In this document: piece by piece, positions 11,785-24,284 of the stretch
Layout of the letters: the number at the start of each line of letters is the position of its first letter
Numbering within the stretch: position 1 is the first letter of the stretch
DNA from: Anaeramoeba flamelloides
Lineage: Eukaryota; Metamonada; Anaeramoebidae
Direction: 5' to 3'
Length of the DNA: 64,000 nt
Assembly: GCA_027625915.1 (NCBI GenBank)
Contig: JANTQA010000060.1
Coordinates: 3,968,001 to 4,032,000 of the forward strand
Translations under genes and position numbers: made by a program
Notes under the pieces: generated by a model
Told to the model about the DNA's origin: nothing
Database searches by the model: none
What the model saw: only the letters and a program-made list of their open reading frames with translations

Positions 11785-12525
11785 AATTTGTTTTAATAAA
11801 GAGATCTAAATATTTGAAAAACTATAGATCAAATAAAATAGGTTACTTTATTAAATTTTAATTTACAATTTTATAGATGGGTTGAATCTATAAAGTGTTG
11901 ATTTTTCAAGAAAAATAATTGGGTCTCCAAATTTTCTTTTGATTTTTTTTATAGTCAGTTTCACTTTTAAGGAACAAACTTTCAACGAAAATTAAGGCAC
12001 AATAAAAATCTCAAATTAAGGCATAAAATTCAAATTCTAGTAAAAATAAATTGTAAAAAAAAAAATTCCAAATTTTGTGCCTTAATTTGAGATTTTTTTG
12101 TGCCTTAAATTCCGTTGAAAGTTTGTGCCTTAAAAGTGAAACTGACAGTATTATTTTTCTTTTATTTATTTTTTTACAAATTTTCCAAAATCTTGTTTCC
12201 AAAAATCCCAGTACAAGTTAACAAATGAACAACCAAACCCGATTCCAGGTACTAACTGAGCAGATGGGAAAGTTTGATTTGTTTCTCTTTATTGGGTTTA
12301 AAATTGTACTAGTTGGGTTCAGTTCTCTACAGTTGCAAAAGCCCAGTTCAATACATTCAAGATAGGGTTGGATCAAGTTAGTTTGAGTATCCAATCATTA
12401 CCAAGTATATCAATTCTTATAATGAACTTTCTGACTTTTACATACTCTAAAAACCTAAGAAAAAAAAGAGGAGGAAATCAAACAACTTAAAAAGGGATAT
12501 TTGGAAAAGGTAAAAAATATCAAAA
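11785..12525 (+). repeat. Family F dispersed repeat, copy F1 (interrupted by a family A MITE)
   Basis: Shares a colinear core with 55725-56300 (plus) and 62262-62815 (minus), including TAATAAAGAGATCTAAATAT, AAATCCCAGTACAAG, GTTCAGTTCTCTACAGTTGC and the end GGAAAAGGTAAAAA. F1 is shortened at its 5' side relative to F2 and F3. MITE A2 (11952-12148) sits inside it and is absent from the other two copies. The repeat is more G+C-rich than its surroundings, is not palindromic and has no long frame; whether it is SINE-like or part of a larger element is unknown. Confidence 0.8.
11952..12148. mobile_element. Family A MITE, copy A2
   Basis: A 197-bp palindromic copy of A1 with ends TAGTCAGTTTCACTTTTAAG and its mirror GAAACTGACAG, flanked by TA. 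It interrupts repeat F1. Confidence 0.9.
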
Positions 12526-12581
12526 TTCCAAAAAGAGACAGACTTTTGCTTTAAAATTTTGATTTTACTTTTATACATATA

Positions 12582-12777
12582 AAGTCAGTTTCACTTTTAA
12601 GGCACAAACTTTCAACGAAATTTAAGGCACAAAAAAATCTCAAATTAAGGCACAAAATTTGGAATTTTTTTTTTACAATTTATTTTAACTATTATTTTGA
12701 ATTTTGTGCTTTAATTTGAGATTTTTTTGTGCCTTAAATTTCGTTGAAAGTTTGTGCCTTAAAAGTGAAATTGAATG
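12582..12777. mobile_element. Family A MITE, copy A3
   Basis: A 196-bp copy with AAGTCAGTTTCACTTTTAAG at the left and its mirror at the right, flanked by TA. The arms around GGCACAAACTTTCAACGAAA are almost exact mirror images. Confidence 0.88.
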
Positions 12778-12848
12778 TAGTATTTTAACAAAAGTAAATA
12801 TAAATTTTGTTAGATGAATAAAATTTTTCGTATATTTGAAATTTTCTA

Positions 12849-13290
12849 CACCCGTTCCAAGGCTACCAGATAATTTTAAATAAAACACAATTGATTTATC
12901 TATTCTTTTTTAATATTTTCAAAAAATTTGGAAATAAGAGTTATTATTCAAAAAAAAATTTCAATAAATGAGCTATTTTTCAAATTTTTGGAAAAGGAAA
13001 AAAATATTTTGAAGATTCATGAAGCACTTAAAAATTTTGTTCAAAAAAGGTAAATTTTGAAATGATCAGTAAATATTCATATTTTTTTTTGAGTTGTTTT
13101 GGAATGACGATTTTTAAATTTCATTGGATCTTGAATTTTTTTATTGGTGTTCCAAAAATTTGAATAATAGCTCATTTATTACAAATTTTTTTGGAATAAT
13201 AACTCTTATTTCCGAACATTTTGAAAATAAGTAAGGAAAACTCAATTATGCTTTATTTAAAAGTTTATGGTAGACTTGGAAATGCGTTTG
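12849..13290. mobile_element. Family B MITE, copy B1
   Basis: A 442-bp inverted-repeat element. The left end CACCCGTTCCAAGG and right end CTTGGAAATGCGTTTG are bordered by TA (12847-12848 and 13291-13292). The arms contain AAATAAGAGTTATT and AATAAATGAGCTATT. It aligns with 31072-31515 along its length. Confidence 0.85.
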
Positions 13291-13297
13291 TATTTAA

Positions 13298-13959
13298 GAA
13301 TCGAAAATTGACGAAAATCGAAAATTTCCGAAAAAAAATATTGATTATTAGTGTTAATTCTTGAATATATTTAATAATTTATTGAATATTTTTCAAATTT
13401 ATTGATCAAAAAAAAATTATTAATATTTCAATATTTTTACCATTAATTCAAAAATTTTATCAAAATATTCAATAATTCGGTTAATTTTAAGTTTAAGTTA
13501 GGTTTGGTTAGATTAGGTACCGTTGGGTTAGTAGGAGGTTAGGTTGGGCCGGGTTAGATTGGTTCGGATAGGGTAGGTTAGGGTAGGGTAGGTTAGGTTA
13601 GGTTAGTTAAAGTAGGAAGTTAGGTGGGTGAAGTGGGTGCTGTTAGGTTAGGCTAGTTAAAGTTAGATTTTTTTTTAACAATAATTATTGATTAATTTTA
13701 TTTTTTTTTGAATAATTATAATTATTATTGAATCATTTTATTTCTGTAAAAAAAATTAAAATATTGAATAATTTGATTAATAATTGAAAAATTAATAAAA
13801 AAAATTGAAAGTTCAATTATTTTTATCAATAATTCTAAAATTGTCTCAAAATATTCAATAATTTCGAAAATTTTCAATAAATATTTAATATATTCAATAT
13901 TTAGCACTAATAATCAATAGTTTTTTTCGGAAATTTTCGATTTTCGTCAATTTTCGTTC
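13298..13959. repeat. Palindromic element enclosing a G/T-rich block
   Basis: The left end GAATCGAAAATTGACGAAAA (13298 on) is mirrored by TTTTCGTCAATTTTCGTTC (to 13959), and the arms stay imperfectly complementary inward to about 13480 and 13700. The piece that follows, CCTTGGAAAGACCG then TA (13975-13990), matches the end of family B, so this palindrome seems nested in or fused to a B-type element. The centre is the G/T-rich block listed next. Confidence 0.75.
13486..13668 (+). repeat. Interstitial telomere-like G/T-rich repeat block
   Basis: About 180 bases with almost no C on the plus strand, made of degenerate GGTTA, GGTTAG and TAGGG units (for example TAGGTTAGGGTAGGGTAGG around 13571-13590). 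G content jumps far above the flanking DNA, and closely spaced GGG runs could form a G-quadruplex. It is the unique centre of a palindromic element. Confidence 0.85.
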
Positions 13960-14029
13960 TATAAAAGCACCCACCCTTGGAAAGACCGTATTATTTTGAT
14001 TTTTAATTTTGACATGTAAAGTTTTTCCA

Positions 14030-15340
14030 AAGCTACAATGAAATTTTTTCAAAATCAAATTTTGATGTTAATATATTTTTTTAAAAAGTTGAATATGAGA
14101 ATAAGAAAACTCATTTTGATAAATTGTTCTTTTTATTAAAATAGTTTATTTAAACATAAAATTCTGATATGTGATCAAAAAAAAATCATTTTTCGAGAGC
14201 AAATTTTATGTGGTTTCTCAAATAATTTTCATTTGTTTATTGCCATTTCAGATCTGAAAAGTTATTTTTTAGATATCAGAAAAATTCATGAATCCAAGTC
14301 CATTTAAGGGATTATTTTTCTTAGATTTTTCTCTATAATAAAAGTAAGTCGTAAATTGGGTGTTAACGATATCAGTACCTCATGGTCCATATGACACTAT
14401 AAAACAAATTAATAAAGTAGCAATATTTGTTGATTTCATCAATTAAAACCCATCTATATATGAGTAAAAAACCCAACAATTTTTGAAAAAAATCAACATT
14501 TCCCTACAAATTTATAGATTTAATTACCAATGTGAAGACTCGAAAGTTGCAAAATATCTTTCTTAAATTTGTACCTAAAAGTAGATTAGTTGCTTAAGAA
14601 ATCAATTTTTTTGAAAAAAATCAATAATTACCTCAATAGATTCATTTGACAAATTATTTTAGAAATATTGAACATATAATAATGTTACAACTAGATTTAT
14701 AAAAAGGGAACAAAAATAGCGATCTTTGTGTTGTTTATGTTGATTATTATTAAGTTAATCTTTGAAGTTGAAATAAAAAAAAAAAATAATCACTTTTGGG
14801 AGTTCTAAATATGAATTATGAAATACTTTAATAGTATTATTTTGAATTTCTATTTTCAGATTGGGAAAATATATTAAAAAAATACATGCTAAAAGGAAAA
14901 TTTTTCATAATGATCATTATGAAAAAATCTTCTAATAATTTATTGTGTAAAACTATTTAGAATAATTTTTTTCGAGCTCTGTGAAAATAGCGTACTGATA
15001 TCATTTAAATCCCAATTTACAACTTACTTTGATTATAGAGAAAAATCTGAGAAAAATAATCCCTTAAATGGACTTGGATTCATGAATTTTTTCAGATATC
15101 TAAAAAATAACTTTTCAGATCTGAAATGGCAATAAAAATCGAAAATTATTTGAGAAAGGTTATATAATTTACTCTCGGAAAATGATTTTTTTTTGATCAC
15201 ATATTAGAATATTATGATTAAATAAACTTATTAAATAAAAAAAAAAGTATCAAAATGAGTTTTCTTATTCTCATATTCAACTTTTTAAAAAAATATATTA
15301 ACATCAAAATTTGATATTGAAAAAATTTCATTGAAGCATG
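14030..15340. repeat. 1.3-kb inverted-repeat element
   Basis: The left arm (from GCTACAATGAAATTTTTTC through GATGTTAATATATT and AGAATAAGAAAACTCATTTT, and inward through CATGAATCCAAGTCCATTTAA) is repeated in reverse order and complement at the right (ACTTGGATTCATGAA near 15070, ATGAGTTTTCTTATTCTCAT near 15255). Arms are about 350 bp each. No coding capacity is seen. A third partial match to the arm lies at about 15690-15730, so this area is a nest of related insertions. Confidence 0.8.
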
Positions 15341-15794
15341 GGATATGCAAGGGGGCCAAAGAAAAACATAACATCATCATTTTTTCAAAAAAAAAGTAAT
15401 TGTAATAAGTTAAAATAAGATTATAATCACCTAAATCAACCTAAAACTGGTATTTTTTGTATATACGAAAAATTTTTAGGGACTTTGATTATTAAAAAAG
15501 ATTTTCAAAAATCATAGAAAAAAAAATCTATTCTAGTTTATAAACTATTTTAAGGTCTCTTTGTAAAAATTTTTTGTAACACTTTTTTTTAAATTTTTCT
15601 ATATCCTTAAATTTTGTATTAAATTGTATTTTACAGTACATAAAAAATTATTAGGACCTTTTATTGAATAATACAATTTGAAACTGATATAGATTTTTAA
15701 AAAGTTGATTAAGAGAATAAGAAAGCTAATATTAAAAAGAAAAAAAAATCATCAATGAGTCTATATTTAAATTTTATATATATATATATATATA

Positions 15795-16377
15795 AGCTAT
15801 TTCCAATAAAGTGGGGCAAATTTATTTTAAAATATATTTATGTAACCCATTCTTCAAAATAGGATTTAAATATCCAAAATCATTAACCACCATTTATAGA
15901 TTCTTGATAATAATTCAATTTGTTTCTTAGTATTGTTTTGCAGAAATAAAATATATTAAAATTTATGATCTCGATTTTATCTGATATTTTTTTTATGGTG
16001 AAAATTGGTGTTTATTATTTTCTTTTTGATCGAAAAAAATATTTTCATAACTTGTATAATCTCAACAAAATTTACAATATAATTAAAAACATATAACTGC
16101 GTTTTCGTGTTTAAAAAATCATTTGTTCCCATTCCATATTTCCGGTTTTTTATTGAAATTGGTCCTACATTGTTTTAGCCAAAAAAAGATCTATTTTTTT
16201 TTTCATTTTTTGGGAATATTTCAACTAACATGCTTTGAATTAAATATATAAGTGGTTGATTCAATCGTTATAAATATTAAACTTAATTTGGTAGTATTGA
16301 TTAATGATTACCATCACTAAAAAAGATTATTTTTTATGAAATGTAAAAAAAAATGCCCCACTTTTTTGGAAATACCT
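15795..16377. mobile_element. Family D MITE, copy D1
   Basis: A 583-bp element with ends AGCTATTTCCAATAAAGTGG and its mirror CCACTTTTTTGGAAATACCT, flanked by TA. It aligns along its length with 48290-48876 and, reversed, with 30389-30977. It is non-coding. Confidence 0.88.
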
Positions 16378-18444
16378 TATATATCAAAATAATAAATATT
16401 GAGATCTCAAAAATAAATTACACATTGAAAATTAGCCAAAGAATCATATAATTTTTTTTTGTAATCAAGTTAGAAGAAAAAATTTAAAAATAAGTTCACT
16501 TTGATTTGTTTTTTTATTAAAATGTTTTGTTTAAAGGATTTTGTTCTTTTGAAAAATCTAAATTAAAATCAAAATTTCATTCATAAAAAAATTCACCCTA
16601 ACCTTGGAAAGACTGTAGATAACAGACTTATTAAATATATTCTGTACAATTTGTGTTTCTTATTAACCTTTGAATACACAGATTAATCTGATCTCTTTAA
16701 CAAATGCTAAAAATGTAGGTTTTAAAATATCAAAAAAAAAACAACCCACACTTTTTTTCATAGTACTCCTTTTTTAAAAAAAACATAGCTTTCTGATTCT
16801 TTAACTCACTTTTTAAAATTTACATGAACTACTTTAGAATTAGGTTGATATAAAAATTGTTTATACCCTTTGAACTGTAATCTCTGTTACCTTTATTAAC
16901 TAGAAATGTTATTTCGAAAAAAAATTAAAATACCGAACGAAAATTGTTATCCGTATAGAATTCAAACATTATTCTCAAAACGCAAATATAATACAGAATT
17001 AAAAAATCGATTTTATGTTCACAATTAAAAGATAAAAAATCACTTTTCGTTTCCAAAAGATAAATTAATTTTTCGCTGTAGTTTTAATATAAAAGTATAA
17101 ATTTCTTTGTTATTTTGGGCCTTTGAAATAAAATTAAGTATTAAATCAACTTTTGAAGCGTTTAATACTAACTTATCAAAAGAATAGATGTTAATTCTTC
17201 AACAAAAATAACAAATTTTTTGAAACCCTTTTTTGCAAAAAAAAACAAAGATTAATACTAAAAATTTTCCAACCAAGAGTTGATTTTTTAGAACACACAT
17301 ATCTTCAAAAAAAACCTTTGTATTTTACTCATTCAAAGAAATTCTTTTGATCTTAAACCAACATATTGTTTTTTGAAAAAAAATAAAAAAAGATAAATCC
17401 AAAATATTGCTATAATCTTTTTTATTGAATTTCCATTTTTTTGCACTTCTATCAACCGACTTTGAAAACATTAGTTTTCCTACAAGTCATGTTCCCACGT
17501 GATTTTCAAGTTTTCTGATAATTTAGAACAATAACATTCATTATTCAAAGCTCATAAAAACATTTTCAAAAATAGGAATGTGAACAAAAAAATCAAAAAC
17601 ATTTCTATGAATTTATTAGTAATACAATTTAATGAGAAGAAGTGTATTCAAATTCTAAAGACAATTTTTTAAAGTTTCAAGAGAATTTTTAAACAAAAGA
17701 ATTTCACTTACTAAAAGTGAAATTACAAAATTGATTTTATCAGAAATTTTTTATGATCTTTTTGTCTTAATAAAAACTGTTAATTTCGTTTTTATTAAAA
17801 GTTCCACCTATTTTTGAAACATATTTTCCTTTAATTAATATTGAACAAATTTCGAGATACTTCGTCCAATCTTGAACATTGTCAAGACCCTATCTTATTT
17901 ATTTTTAAAAAGAAATTATTAATCTTTTTGATTTCATCACTTTTTTCATCTGTGAAATTTGAACAATTATACCCAAACCCCAAGACAAAATAGGAATTGT
18001 GATCCACAGCAAAAGTGTTAAATTTTTGGTTTTACCAAATTAACGAAAAATTCAAAAATCAACTTACTGTAATTTAAGCATAGTTCCTCTCACTTTTAAC
18101 TTTTTTTTTTTTTTGTCAATCCAAAAAAAAGAACAGTCAGCATTTCAAAAATTGAACATAAAAAAAAAAAAAAACTCAAAATAGGGATTTAAGGTCAAAG
18201 AGATATTATTTTTAAAGGTGGTGTGTTAAGGTAAAACAAGAAAGCTACTTGACTATTTTTTTTTTCCTCTTTGTCAAAACTCTGAATAATAAATAATCCA
18301 TTTTCCACCTAAGAGAACCAAGAATCAAAAACCAAAAGAGAACAAATGAGGGTTTTTGGTTTGTCAAAAATGGTTGTACAAGTATCTCGAAAAGGATCAC
18401 TTGAAATTCATTTTTGTAAAAGATTTCAATTTTAACAAATTCTT
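16378..18444. other. Gene-free stretch upstream of the seven-TM gene
   Basis: A family B-type end, CCTTGGAAAGACTG followed by TA, lies at 16600-16615. Beyond it is AT-rich DNA with no supportable exon. The last few hundred bases are presumably the promoter and 5' UTR of the plus-strand seven-TM gene. Confidence 0.45.
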
Positions 18445-20451
18445 ATGAAATTAGCCTTTTTTATAATCCTGTTGATTTGTGGATCAACACAAGGTTTAGT
18501 TCGTAAAAATTCATTTAGTTCTGAAGATTTGGTTGTTCAGTTTGCAGAATATGGCTTTTATAAAGGAGGGACACTTGATCTTACGATTTCAGTTTCTTCA
18601 TCGAATTCGGATGTATTTTATTTCTTTATGTCAAAAGACAGCAATCCTAAAAGTGTATGTGTTTTCAATTTTTTCCTCTCTTTCGCTCACTTTGAATATT
18701 TTGTTTAAGAAATGTGATCAAAAGAAAAAATTTGATCAAAAATAAATGCTGAACAAAATCTCAAGAGCAACAAATTGACGGCTTTTTCTCCTTACGTCTT
18801 CAAAACGAGAAAACAATTCTCAAAAATTCCGACTAATTTTTAACGAAATGTTTCTCAAAAATAGTTCTTTGGTGATGGCTTAACGAAATTTTGTGAGCAA
18901 ATGAGTTCACACATAACAACTCCAACTTTTAAAAGATTTGAGGACTCGAAGATTGAGGTGCACCAAACAATTTTGGAAGATATCGATTATTATTTTTATG
19001 TTGTAAATTGTGAAAAGCAAGGAATGACTGTTGACTACAAAGCGTCCATGGAATTTGTAAATCCTAAAGGGGAGCAGCTCTCAGCTGGGCTGGTGCCAAT
19101 ACCCATCTTAAAGTTCTTTTTTTTGGTCTTCTGGATTTTAGTTGCGATTAGTTGGATCTCAAATTGGATCAAAGTTCGGGACGGCAAGATTTGGCTTCAC
19201 AAGCTGTTGACGTTTGTGCTCTTTTTCACCTTAACCTTCGTCATTTGTGATTACATCAATTGGATCCAATTATCAAAGCATGGAAATATTTCTGATCAAT
19301 TCCAAATTGTCATGGATGTGTTTAGTATTTGTGTGACCTTTGTCTCAATGCTCACAATCCTATTGATTGCAAAGGGGTGGTCAATTACTGTCAAGTGGGT
19401 ACCAGCGTCTCAAATTATATTCTTAATCCTCTTTTCAATTCTTCTGACGGCTTTGATACAAGTTCGAAAGGGTTTACAGAACCCGACAAGCTCATTTTTT
19501 GTTCTTGTTACAATCATCATTTTCCTTTTGATCTTCATGAGGTTAGTATTAAAATCAACCTCTCAAAATATCAAAACTCTCGAAAACAAACTTACAATAA
19601 TCAGAAGATATGACTTCCAAGTTGAAAATTCACCCGTTTGGAAAAAATATCAAATGTTTCGTTTCTTCTTACTGACAATTCGATTAGTGATATTATTATT
19701 GATCGTCGATCAAATTACCAAGATATTTTTGTCTTCAAGATACCAATGGGTTGGGTTCCTTTTTGATTCTTTAAATCAGTTCCTTCTTTGTTGCTTTCTT
19801 GCCTATACCTTTAAATTAAGAACAATTAATCGCCAAGAACACGAAAATTGGCACGCTTTTCTAAACCAAATTAAAGAAGTTGATTTGCAACAACAAAGAC
19901 AGTCGGTAAGTGTTGTTCCCTTTTTTTTTACGAATTACTATGATATCTTCATAATTCACCAAGTGTGCACATTTTATCATTTGTGAAACATTTTAATTAT
20001 GTTAAAATTACTGAAAAATCTTTTTTGAGTTCCACCAGATATTGAAAATTTGAAAACCTAAAAAATGATTTGCTAGTTTATTGGGGAAAAGTTAAAGAAA
20101 CAAAAGAAATTCAGAGTGTAATCTTTCATTTTTCAATTTTTGAACCACATTTTTTTTGATTAAATGTTCGAGTTTTATTAAATTAGGGTTTGGATCTAGA
20201 AATATGTTTATACAAATGTTTGAAATTAATCAGAAATAAACTAAAAAAATAGACCTAAAAAGGTGTATATTTCAAACAAATATATTCTTTTAGAAGACCA
20301 AACCTACCAGATCATCTTTCCAGATAAATTTGTTGAAAAATAAGTAGAAAAAAATTCAATCAGAGTATATTTTCGGAGATTTGTTTTCTTTGTCTTCTTA
20401 ATTTAGGATGAACTCAAACAATTTATATCCTTGGAATTCTTGGACTATTAG
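18445..20451 (+). CDS. Seven-transmembrane GOST-type protein (GPR180/TMEM145-like)
   Basis: Exons join as 18445-18654, 18865-19905 and probably 20407-20451, giving about 431 residues. Intron 1 is GTATGT...ATAG; intron 2 is GTAAGT...TTTAG. Exon 3 (14 residues, DELKQFISLEF...) is inferred. Residues 1-17 are a signal peptide (MKLAFFIILLICGSTQG). A luminal beta-rich region follows to about 150, with a late YYFYVVNCEKQ segment and NPKGEQLSAG just before the membrane. Seven hydrophobic helices lie near 150-170, 183-201, 217-239, 250-268, 280-299, 334-352 and 367-386. The helix-3 end LLIAKGWSITV resembles the AKGW/GKGF motif of the GPR180/TMEM145 group. GOLD-domain seven-TM proteins work in secretory-pathway traffic or signalling. 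Family level is fairly secure; the subgroup is tentative. Confidence 0.8.
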
Positions 20452-20634
20452 GTTTTATTATTATTTTACAAAACATTTTTTTACAAATTTGTTTTCAGTG
20501 TTCTTTTTTTCCAATAATTTTTATATAATTAAGCTAAGAAAAGAATATAACTCCAATTACTAAAGTAAAGGAGTTGGATTCTGGAAAATCAAAAAACTAA
20601 CAACAAAAAAAAAATGAAAAAATAGTGAAAATAT

Positions 20635-20952
20635 TTAGTAAACACCGATCTGTAATAATAAAATTGAAAAATCAAAGTTAGAAAAAACTACTACTTTCAT
20701 TAGACTTTCATCCTTAATAATAAAGTTTATCACAAGATAATTAAAAGTCCAGAACTTCAAATTCTTGGAGATATTGAATTTATTGTCGTTCAATAGTATC
20801 ATCTTTTTTAATAATCTCTCGTCTAGAAAAAAGGGTGTTTTTTCACGTAAAAATTCCCAAAGAAACTGAAAAATGAATTTTAGTTTAAAAATGGATTGAT
20901 GAATTTTACTTTGATCGATAATAATCAATAATTTTGAAAATTCTGTACTCAT
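20635..20952 (-). CDS. Hypothetical protein, 105 residues
   Basis: An ATG-initiated frame (MSTEFSKLLIIIDQSKIHQS...) with a varied amino-acid mix, including FLWEFLREKTPFFLDERLLKK. It is tail-to-tail with the seven-TM gene, 183 bases away. An internal TTTTTCAG and a TTATTACAG could be splice acceptors, so the real gene may be spliced and longer. At this base composition a frame of this length is only borderline improbable. No family was recognised. Confidence 0.35.
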   Translation of the reverse strand: MSTEFSKLLIIIDQSKIHQSIFKLKFIFQFLWEFLREKTPFFLDERLLKKMILLNDNKFNISKNLKFWTFNYLVINFIIKDESLMKVVVFSNFDFSILLLQIGVY

Positions 20953-23382
20953 CTAATAAAACTGAAATAGAGAAAAAAAATTACTTGTAGTAAATAAATC
21001 ATTTCTCATTTTTTCAAGAATTCAAAAGAATCAATAAAAACTATTATTTCGCTCTATTCTTTTGAAACAAGGCAAAATCTAAAGAAAGTGTCCATAGAGT
21101 GCCTAGGTTTTTTTTTAATTTCAGAAATTAAAAGAAATTTTTTAAAATTTTTAATTCATTTCTTCAATTAAAAAAATCCGAACGAGAGTGTCCTAGGTTT
21201 TTTTTACTTTTTGGGAGAAACTGAAAATTTATAAAAATTTTTATGTTTATTTCAAAAATCAATAGATTTTACAAATAAAATAGAAAACCTCAAAAAAACC
21301 TAGAACACTTTACAAATAAAACAGAAAACTCAAGAAAACATAACGGAAAAATCAAAAAAAAATATTTTTTCCAATTTAAAATACCAAATAATTCTTTAAT
21401 AGCCAAGATAATTGTTTATTTATTTAAAAGATATTTATCAAATTTAAAATGCTTTTGTAATATATTTTTATAACCGCTTAAATGTGAAATAAAATTATAT
21501 TCAAATTTTTTACAATTAAATTTGAAATAAATATTAATAGAAAAATGGATTTTTCAACTTAAATTATCCAATAGATCAAAAAATAATTTAAGATCAAAGA
21601 TACTTTCATTAACCAATAGTGTTTATTTTAAGTGAAGTTATCAAAAAGTGAAAAATTAGTAAATATTGACTTTTTTTTTTTGAAAGAATTTTTTCATGAT
21701 CACAATATACATATTTATTTTGAGAATTATAATTAACTTGGAAAATAAAAAAAAAATTGAAAAACATACAAACACATTCAATAAAACTATTTTTCAGATG
21801 AAATATTTGTATAACATCCATAAATTCAAAAAAAAAATCAAAAAAAATTCTTGAATTTCCATTTTTAAATCCAATAACTATACTTACAAAACATTTTAAT
21901 ACGAAGAAAATTATAAAGATAAGTAATTTTAAAAAACTTTATTTACATTTAAAGTATAAAATATTTGTTCAGAGTACCGTTTAAAAAAAAGTATAAAAAA
22001 CTATACAATATAAAAATTGTTTTTACATTTTTTTTAATTTATCAAAATATTATTTTCTTGTACTAAATATAAATTAGATAAACTAACTGAAAATTAGAAT
22101 TAAATAAAAATTGAAGATAAAAAACATTTTTGAAAATTCGATAGAAATTATAAGTAATTTGGTTCTTGAAAATTTACAAAAAAAAAGTTCTTCCATTCAG
22201 AATTAAAAAAAAAACAAATAAGAAGTAATTTTATCAAATATTTAAATATAAGATCTAGTAATTAATGTTTTATGGTTTTTTGATCATTTTTTCATTATTT
22301 TGATTTCTATTTTTTCATTGGAATGTAAATATAATATACTAAAATATCTGAAGCTCTGATATTCATTAAAATATTCATTTTTGTAGTTTAAAAAATGATT
22401 TAAATGATTCAATTACAAATTATCAGTTTAACAAAAAATTGGTAAAATATACTTAAAACATTAATCTCAATATTGGTTATTATCAAGATTTGAATTTGGA
22501 AATGGAAACGATTCAATGTACTTAGTGAGATCTAAAAATTATTTGTAGATTTTTTCCTTCTGTTTATAACAAAAACAAAATAAAAAAATTAGATCTATTA
22601 TTAGAATAAAAATAGTATTTTAAACATCAAATATTAAACCAAAATTTGAGCATTTTCAATTTTCCAGAATTTTTTTTTTAATTTTAAATCCAAATTTGAA
22701 TTTATTTGAATTTTTTGTTACTATGTTTTAACCATTCACTTGTGAAATTATCTTTAACATTTTCAAAATGAGTATTAATTTCAGTTTGAGTAATTTTGGT
22801 TTCTGATATATTTCTTGATCTTGTAAACAATAATTAGAATAATATTTGAATTTTTTTCCTTTTTGCTTTGTTTTACAATTAAAAAAGTTCGTATTTAATA
22901 TCGATTTTACAATTTTTTTCCACAGGGTAAGCAAAATTATAATAAATTTTATTTTTAGAAGTTGGGAATATGGAACATTAATATTAATGATTTAAATGTT
23001 TAATCATTGTACGTTGATGAATTGATTCCAATTATCAAAGAAAAACTTTAATTCAAAAATAATAATTTAAATAACTTTGTTCATTTATTCAATAATGAAA
23101 TCATTTTTTTTTTTTTTTGAAATTATTATTTTATTTACTTTTGGTTAAAGAAATAGTGTATTTTTTTCTAGATTTCATAATACGAAATGACAAAATAATA
23201 CATTTTCCTTATTTTATTGAAGTGTAATTCTAAAGAAAATATTGGTTTTATCAAGGATCATATCAAAACTTTTATTGTATTTTTTTTTTTTTTGACAGAT
23301 CGATTGATCTTTTAGAACAACAATAATAATAACAAAAGAGATATCATATTTTATCAGTCTGTCGTGGTGTGTATGAAATTAT
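20953..23382. other. Gene-poor AT-rich stretch
   Basis: Two facing motifs, AGTGCCTAGGTTTTTT near 21093 and AAAAAACCTAGAACACT near 21294, mark a probable small inverted-repeat element. A minus-strand exon-like frame at about 22682-22822 (ending EWLKHSNKKFK then stop) follows a possible acceptor but has no partner exons. Nothing else is supportable. Confidence 0.4.
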
Positions 23383-24284
23383 ATGAACAGCACATTCGTA
23401 AAAGTATCACAGCCTGATGTTTTATTGTTTTTAAAACTGTGTATATGTTTTTGTCAATTTTTTTTTTTTTCATATAAACTCACCAGGAAATGGGTAATTT
23501 TTCAAAATCTTTCTCATAAATTAACCACGTAGCCACTATTTATAAAGATTGTATAGATGTTTTTTTTCTTCTTTTTCTTTTTCTTTTTCTTTTTTTTTTT
23601 CATCTCTTATCTTTCCATTTCAGAGAATACTCAACTAAAGTTTAACTTTTTTTTTTTGAGCCTATCCTAATAAGAAGGAAAATTCCTCTTTCTTCTTTTT
23701 GGTTATTTGGCTTGTGAAGGTGATGTAACCCCATTTTTTTTAAAAAAAACATCTATTTTATATAAAAGTACATAATTAAAATAGACGATTATTTGTTTTT
23801 CCGACACAAAATTTATCAGAGATTTTACTTTCCAAAATACAAAAATAAAAAGAAAAAGTATTCTAACATTTGGAAAAATGGTTTTCTTTTTCAAAACTTT
23901 CTACTTTACAACCCTTTCAAACATTTTCTAATATTTAAATGGGGGGGGGGCATTCTAAAGGTCTCTTGTTTTGATTTTTTAGAAGTTATTTCAAAAAAAT
24001 AATTTTTCTTTATGAGGATTTGTGTTTGATAACGATTTTATAATTTTTCTTAATAGAGTAGGTAAAATTACGATTTTTGAAAATTATCATAAATATATTG
24101 CTAATATCTAGATAATTCAAGTTATCATCAAAATCTCTGATACATAAGATTATTATTATTATTTAATTCATATATCCAGAAATTTTTTATAATTTTACAT
24201 TTTTTAAAAAAAATTTTCTAACCTAATTATAATATTTACAATTTTTACTTTTCAAACTTGTTATAATTTTAATAAAATTTATAG

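Noticed and set aside
19906-19986. Read-through extension of the seven-TM frame after 19905 (VSVVPFFFTNYYD...)
   Set aside because: GTAAGT at 19906 is a strong donor, and a later acceptor at 20406 gives a charged tail that continues the helix composition. Not certain, but preferred.
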